This document shows, in pieces, positions 6,833 to 14,287 of a stretch of 33,150 nucleotides of DNA. Location of the stretch: contig CADCTW010000231.1 of assembly GCA_902805735.1 (NCBI GenBank), positions 1 through 33,150 on the forward strand. Direction: 5' to 3'. Each line of letters begins with the position of its first letter. Positions within the stretch are counted from its first letter, which is position 1. This DNA comes from an uncultured Gemmatimonadota bacterium (GTDB lineage Bacteria; Gemmatimonadota; Gemmatimonadetes; Longimicrobiales; Longimicrobiaceae). The position numbers were made by a program, and so were the translations under genes. The notes under the pieces are model-generated. The model did not search any database and was not told the DNA's origin. It was given only the letters and a program-made list of their open reading frames with translations.

Positions 6833-8417
6833 GAAGCACCTCCTCCACGGTCGTGAGCCCCCGGGCCACCTTGCTCCACGCGTCCACGCGCAGCGGCGCC
6901 ATCCCCCCCGCCACCGCGCGGTCGCGCAGCTCCGAGCGGGGCGCGCGGCGCACCACGGCGTCGCGGAGCGCATCGTCCACCTCCACCAGCTCGAACACCC
7001 CCAGCCGCCCGCGGTACCCCGTCCCCCGGCAGCGCGCGCACCCCGCCCCGCGCACGAAGCGACCGGGCGAGGGAAGCCCCGCGCCCAGGCGCGCAACGGC
7101 CTCGCGTGGCGGATCGTACTCGGCCGCGCACGCGTCGCACACGCGGCGAACCAGGCGCTGCGCCAGTACCGCGTCCAGCGTGGCGGCCACCAGGTAGTCC
7201 GGCACCCCCAGGTCCAGCAGGCGGGGGATGGCTCCCACCGCGTCGTTGGTGTGGAGGGTGGAGAAGACCATGTGCCCCGTCATCGCCGCCTGCACCGCCA
7301 CCTCGGCCGTCTCCGGGTCGCGCATCTCGCCCACCATCACCACGTCCGGGTCCTGCCGCAGGATGGAGCGGAGCGCGGCGCCGAAGGTGACCCCCGCCTG
7401 CCGGTGCACGGGCACCTGCGTGACGCCGCCGAGCTGGTACTCCACCGGATCCTCCACCGTCACCACCTTCTCCGCCGCCACGTCGCGCAGCCCGAGGGCG
7501 GCGTACAGGGTGGTGGTCTTTCCGCTCCCGGTAGGCCCCGTCACCAGGACCATCCCGTGCGGCCGCCGCGCCAGCCCCGTCATGCGCTCCAGCACCGCGT
7601 CCGGCATCCCCAGCTCGCTCAGGGACACGGGTCGGCCGCCGCGATCCAGCAGGCGCAGCACCACGCTCTCCCCGAACAGCGTGGGGACGGTGGAGACACG
7701 CAGGTCCAGCTCGCGCGCTTCCAGCCGCACGCGGATGCGCCCGTCCTGCGGGCGGCGGCGCTCGGCGATGTCCAGCTCGGCCAGCAGCTTGATGCGGCTG
7801 ACGACGGCGTGGTGAAGCTCGGCGGGCGGCTCGGGGGCCGGGGTCAGCACTCCGTCCAGCCGGAAGCGCGCGGCCAGCCCGCTGCGCCCCGCTTCCAGGT
7901 GGATGTCGCTGGCGCCGGCGTCGTACGCGTCGCGCACCAGGAGGTTGACGTAGCGGATGACGGGCGGCTGGCTGGCGAGGTCGCGCACGTCGGCCGCCAG
8001 GTCGTCGTCGCCGGCCACCCGCGCCAGCTCGATGCGGCGGTCGGCGCGCGTGGTGAGCCGCTCGATCAGCCGCTCCACCTCCTCCGCGGGCGCCGCCTCC
8101 GCCACCGCGGGGCGCCCGTACGCAAAGGCGATCTCGTCCAGCGCGTCGAGGTGCGCGTCGGGAGCGGCGGCCACCACCAGGCTCCCCCCCACGCCGAGGC
8201 GGTGCGGGCAAACGCGGTGGTGAAACAGAAACTCGCGTGAAAGGCCGTCGGCGAGCGGAATATCGCCGTCCGGCGCGATTGGAAATGACAAGATGGCGAG
8301 GGGAACCTGAGGTACGATTTCGGCTGCGAATGGTAACCCAACCGAGGTTTGTTCCGCAAGCTGCGCGATGAACGGATGTAGTGTGGACACGCGCGCCGCC
8401 CTGCCGGGGGACAACAC
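6816..8417 (-). CDS. gspE: Type II secretion ATPase GspE
   Basis: The 533-residue protein is first in the operon. Landmarks are the N1-like domain to about residue 125, SDIHLEAGRSGLAARFRLDG at about 170-189, Walker A GPTGSGKTTT at about 294-303, the Asp box VEDPVEYQ, the Walker B region ILRQDPDVVMVGEMRD at about 352-367, a His box (GHMVFSTLHTNDA), and a zinc tetracysteine (CDAC at 427-430, CARC at 460-463). It powers pseudopilus growth at the inner face of the membrane. GTG 8417-8415 is used. No strong Shine-Dalgarno precedes it; GTG 8390, nine codons in, has CAGGGCGG upstream and is an alternative. The first 60 codons are less GC-rich than the rest. Confidence 0.95.
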   Translation of the reverse strand: MLSPGRAARVSTLHPFIAQLAEQTSVGLPFAAEIVPQVPLAILSFPIAPDGDIPLADGLSREFLFHHRVCPHRLGVGGSLVVAAAPDAHLDALDEIAFAYGRPAVAEAAPAEEVERLIERLTTRADRRIELARVAGDDDLAADVRDLASQPPVIRYVNLLVRDAYDAGASDIHLEAGRSGLAARFRLDGVLTPAPEPPAELHHAVVSRIKLLAELDIAERRRPQDGRIRVRLEARELDLRVSTVPTLFGESVVLRLLDRGGRPVSLSELGMPDAVLERMTGLARRPHGMVLVTGPTGSGKTTTLYAALGLRDVAAEKVVTVEDPVEYQLGGVTQVPVHRQAGVTFGAALRSILRQDPDVVMVGEMRDPETAEVAVQAAMTGHMVFSTLHTNDAVGAIPRLLDLGVPDYLVAATLDAVLAQRLVRRVCDACAAEYDPPREAVARLGAGLPSPGRFVRGAGCARCRGTGYRGRLGVFELVEVDDALRDAVVRRAPRSELRDRAVAGGMAPLRVDAWSKVARGLTTVEEVLRVVQE

Positions 8418-8809
8418 CGCGGGATGTCGCGCGGCTTCGAGCAGAGCGGGGGGGGATCACGCGCCTCGGATCTCCCGGGCGGAGTACCAGCGGCACAGGG
8501 GGGAACTTCGGCGGCGGCGTCCTAAGTATTGCGTCCAAGGAACGCCCTACAGGCACGGCGGTACCCGCTCGGATTCCACACACTGCGTTCTGTGGAGCGC
8601 GTCACGCCGCAGACGATCTGTTGGGCGTACGAACGTAAACATCGACGTTTACCCGCGGCGGCGAGATGGAGGCCGGGTGGTTCGCTCGCCAGGCAGGTAA
8701 ACGCCGCCCTGGCTAGAATGATCCAGGAACCTGCAAACGCGCCAGGGTGCGTACCGGCCGGGCACTCCGCTACACGAACCGCGCACTCACGCTCGCACAG
8801 CGGCAGCGT
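8418..8809. other. Intergenic region upstream of the gsp operon
   Basis: No convincing gene lies here; the open frames lack family features. It is less GC-rich than the flanks. GTAAAC (8635-8640) and GTTTAC (8647-8652) form a dyad with a 6-bp gap, and a further GTAAAC lies at 8698-8703. TAGAAT at 8714-8719 on the plus strand resembles a -10 box but has no good -35. The promoter for the gsp operon must lie here or just upstream, but I could not pick one with confidence. Confidence 0.5.
8635..8652. promoter_or_regulatory. GTAAAC-N6-GTTTAC dyad, possible operator
   Basis: These are perfect 6-bp inverted half-sites with a 6-bp centre, in the spacer between the gsp operon and the small plus-strand ORF. 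A third half-site occurs at 8698-8703. The AT content stands out against the surroundings. No regulator is encoded next to it, so the role is a guess. Confidence 0.3.
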
Positions 8810-9064
8810 ATGGAGGAGCGTGAGAGGGCCGTGAGTCATGACCCGTCGGCTGGCGACGGGTATCTCCCCCGGACGGAAGTACATGCGCTGCGGCACTTTG
8901 CCGCCTTCGCGCCCGACCATCCCCTGCGCCGCTCGCTCCGCGAGCTGCTCCGCGGCGATGCCCCGCCCCGCGAGCGCACGGTCGCGATGGTGGGCTTAGA
9001 TGCGGAGTTCCAGGTGCTGCGCAACCGCGCCCGGGGGAGAGCTCCCGCCGGGCGCGTGGCGTGA
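8810..9064 (+). CDS. Small hypothetical protein, weak
   Basis: This is an 84-residue reading from ATG 8810. An alternative GTG start at 8831 has GAGAGGG close upstream. The sequence is charged and helical in pattern (RTEVHALRHFAAFAPDHPLRRSLRELL, ERTVAMVGLDAEFQVLRNRARG), with third positions mostly G or C and no repeats. No family was recognised. It has no same-strand partner: the gsp operon is divergent and the following genes are on the minus strand. It could be a real small helical protein or an open frame by chance in GC-rich DNA. Confidence 0.4.
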   Translation: MEERERAVSHDPSAGDGYLPRTEVHALRHFAAFAPDHPLRRSLRELLRGDAPPRERTVAMVGLDAEFQVLRNRARGRAPAGRVA

Positions 9065-9408
9065 AGCGGCGAGTTGTGCGAAGAGAGACCTGACGCGGGG
9101 CCGCCGGGGACAGGTGGGCGCCCCACGCGGATTTCCTCACGCACCCCGCTCCGTCCCGGCAGCACAACCGTGCACGCATCCGCGCACGGGACAGATTCGG
9201 GGCTCGTGGTTTCCGCGGCGGCGCTAGTTCGCGCTGGGCGCAGTCATCATCGGCGATTTCTCGCGGGGCACCGGGGCCTGCGCCGGCCAGGCGCCTCTCC
9301 CGGCTTCCGGCGTATGCCTGCCGCGCCAGAGGCCGGCGCAGTTGGCCGGGACGTGCGGGAGCGTCGAGGGCGCGCCACCGGGCCAGCGGTGGCGCGCCCC
9401 GCCCATGC
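9065..9408. other. Gene-free stretch
   Basis: Apart from the hairpin at 9368-9399, nothing coding could be supported here. The open frames on both strands have no recognisable pattern. Confidence 0.5.
9368..9399 (-). terminator. Strong hairpin downstream of the haem-motif remnant
   Basis: The perfect 12-bp stem GGGCGCGCCACC / GGTGGCGCGCCC has an 8-base loop. It begins about 10 bases past the stop of the minus-strand remnant. No T-run follows, so terminator activity is likely but not certain. Confidence 0.5.
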
Positions 9409-9672
9409 CTATGGGCGCGTTTCGGACGGCCGCGGGCTCGCCCGGGCCGCGGCACGTTGCGCGTTCAGCTTGCCGAAGATCCTGGCGAACTTCTGGGTGT
9501 TCAGCGGTGCCTTCTCCGCGTCGGCGGGTTCCGGCGCGTCGGTGGGGCCCCCTACCAGCAGGAAGCTGAAGTCGCCGCCGGCCACCTGGGCGTTGCCGTG
9601 GCACCCCATGCACCCGCCCATGTTGTACGCCTTGCCGCCCGTGTAGACGTTGTGGAGGAGGAAAAGCAGGGC
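9409..9672 (-). pseudogene. 3' remnant of a c-type haem (CXXCH) protein gene
   Basis: The frame reads LLHNVYTGGKAYN, then MGGCMGCHGNAQVAGGDFSFLLVGGP and a charged tail ending at TAG 9411-9409. CMGCH is a haem c attachment motif. The phrase NVYTGGKAYNMGGCMGCHG looks like the C-terminal end of a larger exported protein, not a start. Reading upstream, the frame meets a TGA at 9675-9673 that belongs to a dispersed CACAGAG repeat, and nothing with a signal peptide precedes it. It is therefore best seen as a 5'-truncated gene whose break coincides with the repeat. A short expressed peptide from the internal ATG at 9621 cannot be ruled out. Confidence 0.6.
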
Positions 9673-9700
9673 TCACACAGAGGCACAGAGACACAGAGGA
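9671..9700 (+). repeat. CACAGAG-family repeat, single arm (copy A)
   Basis: This copy reads GCTCACACAG AGGCACAGAG ACACAGAGGA. It sits exactly at the broken end of the haem-protein remnant and provides the stop codon that closes that frame. Confidence 0.8.
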
Positions 9701-9718
9701 GTAGTTCCCGCGCGCGGA

Positions 9719-9735
9719 GCCGGGCCCGTCCCGGC
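9719..9735 (-). terminator. Short GC hairpin after the SxtJ-like gene
   Basis: GCCGGG and CCCGGC pair with a 5-base loop about 10 bases beyond the stop of the minus-strand membrane protein gene. The stem is short and no T-run follows, so this is tentative. Confidence 0.3.
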
Positions 9736-9744
9736 GCACTTGCA

Positions 9745-10170
9745 TCAAAACTGACGATTCATCGTGTCGGGCGGGGGGCCCGGCTCGCGCGGCGTCCAGT
9801 ACGTGCGGGCGTCAGGGTCGAAGCCGAGCTGCAGGGGGCGGCTCCCCACGAGGCGCATCAGCAGGCCGATGGGGACCAGCACCAGGTAGAAGAGGATGGC
9901 GAGGATGATGGGGTTCGCGATCATCCCGAGGAGCAGGCCGATGCGCATCCACACGCGGTTGAGCGGATGCAGGACGGACGGGCGAATCAGGGTGGCCCCC
10001 AGGAAGATCGCCGCCACCCCCAGCGCCCACCCGCGCACCCCCCCGCCGCCCGCCAGCGGCAGCAGCGCGATCACGCAGAACGCGCCCGCGAACACCAGCC
10101 CGAACGAGCGGTCGCTGGAGCCCTCGGCCTCCTGCGGCCGCTCGATGTCTTCGTGGATCTGGGAGGTCAT
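9745..10170 (-). CDS. SxtJ-family membrane protein
   Basis: The 141-residue protein starts at ATG 10170-10168. Membrane segments are seen at FGLVFAGAFCVIALLPLAGG, GWALGVAAIFLGATLI and a long IGLLLGMIANPIILAILFYLVLVPIGLLMRL. The C-terminal phrase GSRPLQLGFDPDARTYWTPREPGPPPDTMNRQF is characteristic of the SxtJ family. These small proteins often sit in polysaccharide or saxitoxin-type clusters and their reaction is unknown. A possible -10 box TATGAT at 10203-10198 lies just upstream, which argues against the longer ATG start at 10203. The gene is divergent from the M28 peptidase gene. Confidence 0.8.
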   Translation of the reverse strand: MTSQIHEDIERPQEAEGSSDRSFGLVFAGAFCVIALLPLAGGGGVRGWALGVAAIFLGATLIRPSVLHPLNRVWMRIGLLLGMIANPIILAILFYLVLVPIGLLMRLVGSRPLQLGFDPDARTYWTPREPGPPPDTMNRQF

Positions 10171-10230
10171 TCGCACGGAAGAAGTGTGTCGCCAGAGTAT
10201 CATACGCCCGCCCTCCCGCGGCAAGCTTTT

Positions 10231-10262
10231 CTCTCTGTGGCTCTGTGCCTCTGGGTGAGCCC
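10231..10262 (-). repeat. CACAGAG-family repeat, degenerate single arm (copy B)
   Basis: This is the reverse-orientation arm with changes (CTCTCTGTGG, CTCTGTGCCT, CTGGGTGAGC), between the divergent SxtJ-like and M28 peptidase genes. Compared with the other copies at least two positions differ. Confidence 0.65.
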
Positions 10263-10310
10263 CGTAGTAGATTGCGCGAGCCACCCGCGACTCCCTCTGC
10301 TCCGCTCCCG

Positions 10311-11678
10311 ATGAAGCCGATCACGACCCTGGCGCTCGCCGCGCTGCTGGCCGCCGCGCCCGCCGCCGCGCAGGACGCATCCCGCTTCCGCGCCCCCGCG
10401 GACTCCCTGATCCGCGCCGCCACCCGCGACAGCGCCGCGTGGAACCGCATGGCCGAGCTGGTGGACCGCTTCGGCCCGCGCTTCAGCGGCACCCCGGAGC
10501 TGGAGCGCGCCATCGACTGGATCGTGGAGGAGATGAAGCGCGACGGTCTGGAGAACGTGCACACCGAGCCGGTGATGGTGCCCCGCTGGGTGCGCGGCCA
10601 GGAGTCCGCCACCCTGCTGAGCCCCCGCGCGGCCGAGCTCCACATGCTGGGGCTGGGCGGCAGCGTGGGCACGCCGGGCGTGGAGGCCGAGGTGCTCGTC
10701 GTGGAGAGCTTCGCGGAGCTGACCCGGCGCGCCGCGGAGGCGCGCGGGAAGATCGTGCTCTTCGACGTCCCCTTCACCACCTACGGCGAGACGGTTCAGT
10801 ACCGCACCCGCGGCGCCGTGGAAGCGGCGCGGGTGGGCGCGGTGGCGTCGCTGGTCCGGTCGGTGGGGCCCTTCGGGATGCAGACGCCCCACACCGGCTC
10901 CACGCGCTACAACGACAGCCTTCCCAGGATCCCCGCCGCGGCGCTCTCCATGGAAGACGCCATGATGCTGCGCCGCATGCAGGCGCGCGGCGAGCGGGTG
11001 CGCGTGCGGCTGCGCATGGGCGCGCAGACGCTGGCGGACGTGCCCTCGCGCAACATCGTGGCCGAGATCCGCGGGCGCGAGCGGCCGGAGGAGGTGGTGG
11101 TGGTCGGCGGGCACATCGACTCGTGGGACGTGTCGCCGGGGGCGATGGACGACGCGGGCGGGTGCGTGGCCGCATGGGAAGCGGTTCGCCTGATGAAGAC
11201 CCTCGGCCTGCGCCCGCGGCGCACCGTGCGCGTGGTGCTGTGGACCAACGAGGAGAACGGGCTGCGCGGCGCCAACGCGTACCGCGACGCCCATCGCGGG
11301 GAGATCCCCAACCACGTCCTCGCCATCGAGTCCGACGCGGGCGTCTTCGCGCCGCGCGGCTTCAGCATCACCGCCACCGATCCGGCGTTCGAGGCCGTGC
11401 GCGCCATCGGACAGCTGCTCGCGCCCATCGGCGCGGACAGCGTGGGGCGCGGCGGCGGCGGGGCGGACATCGGGCCCATCATGGCGCTGGGGGTTCCCGG
11501 GATGGGGCTGGAGGTGGACCGCACGCGCTACTTCTGGTATCACCACACCACCGCGGACACGCCGGACAAGCTGGACCCGCGCGACGTGGCCCGCTCCGTC
11601 GCCGCCATGGCCGTGATGTCGTACGTCGCGGCGGAGATGCCGGATCGCATCCCGTTCGGGCAGCCGGCGACACCCTGA
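10311..11678 (+). CDS. Secreted M28-family zinc aminopeptidase/carboxypeptidase
   Basis: The 455-residue protein starts at ATG 10311 with signal peptide MKPITTLALAALLAAAPAAAQ. A PA-type insert (GKIVLFDVPF...AVEAARVGAVASLVR) precedes the M28 core. Metal ligands and catalytic residues appear in order: GGHIDSWDVSPGAMDDAGG (His, bridging Asp), TNEENGLRGANAY (Glu-Glu), ESDAGV (Asp) and FWYHHTTADTPDKLDP (His). The layout matches carboxypeptidase Q-like enzymes, which remove residues from peptides outside the cytoplasm. It has no operon partner, as the next plus gene is 130 bp away. TAGATT at 10268-10273 is a possible -10. The longer upstream reading crosses a repeat and was rejected. Confidence 0.9.
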   Translation: MKPITTLALAALLAAAPAAAQDASRFRAPADSLIRAATRDSAAWNRMAELVDRFGPRFSGTPELERAIDWIVEEMKRDGLENVHTEPVMVPRWVRGQESATLLSPRAAELHMLGLGGSVGTPGVEAEVLVVESFAELTRRAAEARGKIVLFDVPFTTYGETVQYRTRGAVEAARVGAVASLVRSVGPFGMQTPHTGSTRYNDSLPRIPAAALSMEDAMMLRRMQARGERVRVRLRMGAQTLADVPSRNIVAEIRGRERPEEVVVVGGHIDSWDVSPGAMDDAGGCVAAWEAVRLMKTLGLRPRRTVRVVLWTNEENGLRGANAYRDAHRGEIPNHVLAIESDAGVFAPRGFSITATDPAFEAVRAIGQLLAPIGADSVGRGGGGADIGPIMALGVPGMGLEVDRTRYFWYHHTTADTPDKLDPRDVARSVAAMAVMSYVAAEMPDRIPFGQPATP

Positions 11679-11726
11679 GACGCAGGGCGCATGGCGGCAC
11701 GGGGAGGCGGGGCGCGTTGGATTGTC

Positions 11727-11755
11727 TTGCTGGGAGGTAGCCCGCGGAGTAGCTT
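11727..11755 (+). promoter_or_regulatory. Putative promoter of the methyltransferase-aldolase-dehydrogenase-GT2 run
   Basis: TTGCTG (11727-11732), a 17-bp spacer and TAGCTT (11750-11755) lie 53 bp before the methyltransferase ATG. Spacing is ideal for a sigma-70-type promoter, but -10 matches are partial. Confidence 0.35.
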
Positions 11756-11808
11756 GGCACGGGTGGCGCGCCCGCGCCGCGGCCCCTCCCGCCACACGCC
11801 CCCCCGCC

Positions 11809-12537
11809 ATGAGCCCTGCCTTCACCAGTGAGCGCCTGGCGCAGCTTGCGCGGATGGAGCAGTGGCACTTCTGGTTCGTGGGCCGCCGCGCGCTGGTGGA
11901 CGGGCTGCTGGACCGCCACGGCATCGGCCCGGAGCTGCGCATCCTGGACCTGGGGTGCGGCACCGGGCTGATGCTGCGGCGCCTGGAGGCGCGGGGGTGC
12001 CAGGTGGTGGGGGTGGACATGCGCCCCGAAGGGCTGCGCCACCTGGCCGCCACCAGCCCCGTGGTGCAGGCGGACGCCACCCGCCTTCCCTTCACCGCCG
12101 ACTCCTTCGACGCGCTGCTGCTGCTGGACATCGTGGAGCACGTGGACGACCGCGCGCTGCTCGCCGAGGTCCGCCGCGTCCTGAGGCCCGGGGGCGTGGC
12201 CGTGCTCACCGTGCCCGCCTTTCCCTGGCTCTGGAGCTACCGCGACCAGGCCGCGGGGCACCTCCGCCGCTACACCCGCCGCCGCCTGGTGGACACCCTG
12301 GCGCAGGCCGGGCTCGTGGTGAGGGAGGTGCGCTACTACCAGTTCTTCCTCTTCCCCGCCGTGGTGCTGGCCCGGTGGCTCGGGCGGCGGGGCGCCGCCG
12401 TGCGCGACGCCGAGGAGCGCCCGGGCGGCGCCCTCAATGCCGTCCTCGCCCGGCTCAACCACATGGAAGCGAGGCTGGGGCGCTACGTGCCCTGGCCGTG
12501 GGGCTCGTCGCTCGCCGCCCTCTGCGTGAAGGAGTGA
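11809..12537 (+). CDS. Class I SAM-dependent methyltransferase
   Basis: The 242-residue protein starts at ATG 11809. The SAM-binding fold is clear: motif I LRILDLGCGTGLMLRRL at about residues 44-60, the acidic end of strand 2 (VVGVDMRPEG), VQADATRLPFTADSFDALLLLDIVEHV, then VRRVLRPGGVAVLTVPAFPWLWS. The last part (HLRRYTRRRLVDTLAQAGL and YYQFFLFPAVVLARW) matches methyltransferases of envelope-glycan clusters. The N-terminal MEQWHFWFVGRR is typical of the same group. The substrate is unknown. It is first in a run with 4-bp or near-4-bp overlaps, followed by an aldolase, a hydroxyacid dehydrogenase and a glycosyltransferase. Confidence 0.85.
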   Translation: MSPAFTSERLAQLARMEQWHFWFVGRRALVDGLLDRHGIGPELRILDLGCGTGLMLRRLEARGCQVVGVDMRPEGLRHLAATSPVVQADATRLPFTADSFDALLLLDIVEHVDDRALLAEVRRVLRPGGVAVLTVPAFPWLWSYRDQAAGHLRRYTRRRLVDTLAQAGLVVREVRYYQFFLFPAVVLARWLGRRGAAVRDAEERPGGALNAVLARLNHMEARLGRYVPWPWGSSLAALCVKE

Positions 12538-12542
12538 ACCCG

Positions 12543-13337
12543 TTGCCGGACTTCGGACTTCTTCTCTTCACCAGCGACCCCCGGATCGCCCGCCGCGCCG
12601 TGGCCGGGGGGGCCGCCGGGATCGTCGTGGACTGGGAGCACCTGGGAAAAGCGGCGCGCCAGCTGGACCACGACACGCAGATCAACCACGACACCCCCGC
12701 GGACCTGCGCCGGATCCGCGCGTGCACCGCCGCGCCGGTGATCTGCCGGATCAACGGCGACCACCCGGGGAGGGGGGACGAGGTGGAGGAGGCCGTGGAG
12801 GGCGGCGCGGACGAGCTGCTGCTCCCCATGGTGCGCGCCCCCGGCGAGGTGGAGCGCGTGCTGGACCAGGTGGCGGGGCGCTGCCGCGTCGGGATCCTGG
12901 TGGAAACGGTGGACGCCGTGGAGCGGGCGGCGGAGCTGGCGCGCCTGCCGCTCTCCCGCGTGTACGTGGGGCTCAACGACCTGCACATCCAGCGGGGGAC
13001 GCCCAGCATCTTCACCGCGGTGGCGGACGGCACGGTGGAGCGCGTGCTGCGCCCCTTCCGGGTGCCCTTCGGCTTCGGCGGGCTCACCCTTCCCGACCGG
13101 GGGACGCCCATCCCGTCGCGCCTGCTGATGGGGGAGATGGTGAGGCTCGGCTGCGGCTTCAGCTTCCTGCGCCGCTCCTTCCACGCCGACGTGCCGGACC
13201 CCGCCACGGGGATTCCCCGCATCCACGAGGGGCTCGCCGCCTTGCGGCGCCGGGACCCCCCGGCGGTGGCCCGCGACCACGACGGGCTCGTGCGGGCCGT
13301 CCGCGCGCTGGCCGCGCCCGCCGTGCGCCTGGCGTGA
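12543..13337 (+). CDS. HpcH/HpaI-type aldolase
   Basis: The product has 264 residues if started at TTG 12543. That TTG has AAGGAG (12529-12534) at 8-bp spacing, the AAGGAG being within the end of the methyltransferase gene. GTG 12534, sharing GTGA with the upstream stop, gives three more codons but lies on the Shine-Dalgarno itself. Family features are GIVVDWEHLGK, ADELLLPMVRAPGEVERVL, RVGILVETVDAVE (metal Glu), YVGLNDLHIQRG (metal Asp) and GFGGLTLPDRGTPIPSRLL. These enzymes use a divalent metal and pyruvate enolate for aldol cleavage or addition, or act as citryl-lyase-like enzymes. Here it pairs with a 2-hydroxyacid dehydrogenase, which could reduce the 2-oxo acid it makes; that link is inference. 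Confidence 0.82.
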   Translation: MPDFGLLLFTSDPRIARRAVAGGAAGIVVDWEHLGKAARQLDHDTQINHDTPADLRRIRACTAAPVICRINGDHPGRGDEVEEAVEGGADELLLPMVRAPGEVERVLDQVAGRCRVGILVETVDAVERAAELARLPLSRVYVGLNDLHIQRGTPSIFTAVADGTVERVLRPFRVPFGFGGLTLPDRGTPIPSRLLMGEMVRLGCGFSFLRRSFHADVPDPATGIPRIHEGLAALRRRDPPAVARDHDGLVRAVRALAAPAVRLA

Positions 13338-14284
13338 AGGTGCTGCTGATGTACCGGCCTTCGCCCGCGCACCGCGCGGCGCTGGAGGCGGCGGCGCCCG
13401 GGGCCGAGCTGTGCGTGGCCGCCTCGCAGGAAGACGCGGCCCGCCACATCGCGGACGCGGACGCGGTGCTGGGGAACCGCTACTTCGTGCAGTCGCTCCC
13501 GCGGGCGCGGCGCCTGCGCTGGATGCAGTCCAACTCAATGGGGATGGACCTGGTGCTCTCGGCCGGGGAGCTGCTGGACGGGGTGGCCGTGACCAGTGTG
13601 CGCGGCGTGTACGACGACGAGGTCGCGGAGCACGCCCTGGCCCTGGCGCTGGCCCTCCTCCGCGGCCTTCACCACCTGCGCGACGACCAGCGCCAGGGGC
13701 GCTGGGCCCGCCGCCCCCTCGCCCGGCTCTCGGAATGCCGCGCGCTGGTGCTGGGGTGGGGCGGGGTGGGGGTGGAGATCGCGCGGCGGCTCGCCGCGCT
13801 GGGGGCCCGCGTGGAGGGGGTGCGCCGGTCCCACCGCGGCGCGCCCGCGCCGGACGGCACCGGCTTCACCGTGTGCGGCCCGCACGATTGGCGGGGGCGC
13901 CTGCCGGAGACCGACCTCCTGGTCCTGGCGCTCCCCCTCACGCCCGGCACTCGCCGCCTGGTGGGGGAGGCGGAGCTGGGGGCGCTGCCGCCCCGCGCAC
14001 ACCTGGTGAACGTGGGCCGCGGGGGGACGCTGGATCAGGATGCGCTCCTGCGCGCCCTGGCGGCCGGGCGGCTCGCCGGCGCCGCCCTGGACGTGCTGGA
14101 GGAGGAGCCGCCGCCCCCCGCTTTCGCCGGCTGGAACGAGCCGCGGCTGATCCTGACCCCCCACGTGGCGCGCAGCATGGAGACCCCGCCGCACCGGTGG
14201 GAGCCCCTCTTCGAGGAGAATCTCCGGCGCTTCGCCGCGGGCGAGCCCCTGGCCAACGTGGTGTGCCGCGAGGCGGGGTACTGA
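13334..14284 (+). CDS. D-isomer-specific 2-hydroxyacid dehydrogenase
   Basis: The 316-residue protein starts at GTG 13334, sharing GTGA with the aldolase stop. Visible are VRGVYDDEVAEHALALALAL (substrate domain), the NAD motif ALVLGWGGVGVEIARRLAALGARVEGV, LVLALPLTPGTRRLVG, ARAHLVNVGRGGTLDQDALLRAL-type catalytic Arg region, LDVLEEEPPP (catalytic Glu) and LTPHVARSMETPPHR (catalytic His). The GWGGVG dinucleotide loop differs slightly from the usual GxGxxG but keeps the glycines. Members oxidise or reduce 2-hydroxy/2-oxo acids with NAD(P)H. The coupled aldolase upstream suggests a shared 2-oxo acid intermediate. Confidence 0.88.
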   Translation: MKVLLMYRPSPAHRAALEAAAPGAELCVAASQEDAARHIADADAVLGNRYFVQSLPRARRLRWMQSNSMGMDLVLSAGELLDGVAVTSVRGVYDDEVAEHALALALALLRGLHHLRDDQRQGRWARRPLARLSECRALVLGWGGVGVEIARRLAALGARVEGVRRSHRGAPAPDGTGFTVCGPHDWRGRLPETDLLVLALPLTPGTRRLVGEAELGALPPRAHLVNVGRGGTLDQDALLRALAAGRLAGAALDVLEEEPPPPAFAGWNEPRLILTPHVARSMETPPHRWEPLFEENLRRFAAGEPLANVVCREAGY

Positions 14285-14287
14285 GCC

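Noticed and set aside
5640-8240. An 866-residue plus-strand frame
   Set aside because: It is the antisense reading of gspE, gspG and gspF, rich in Arg, His and Gln, with no family pattern.
4888-8583. A 1231-residue minus-strand frame covering the gsp genes
   Set aside because: It is an Arg/Gly/Ala-rich shadow of gspE, gspG and gspF; only its last 99 residues are real (gspH).
8522-8920. A 132-residue minus-strand frame upstream of gspE
   Set aside because: It has many Cys and Arg but no ordered pattern, and overlaps the presumed regulatory region.
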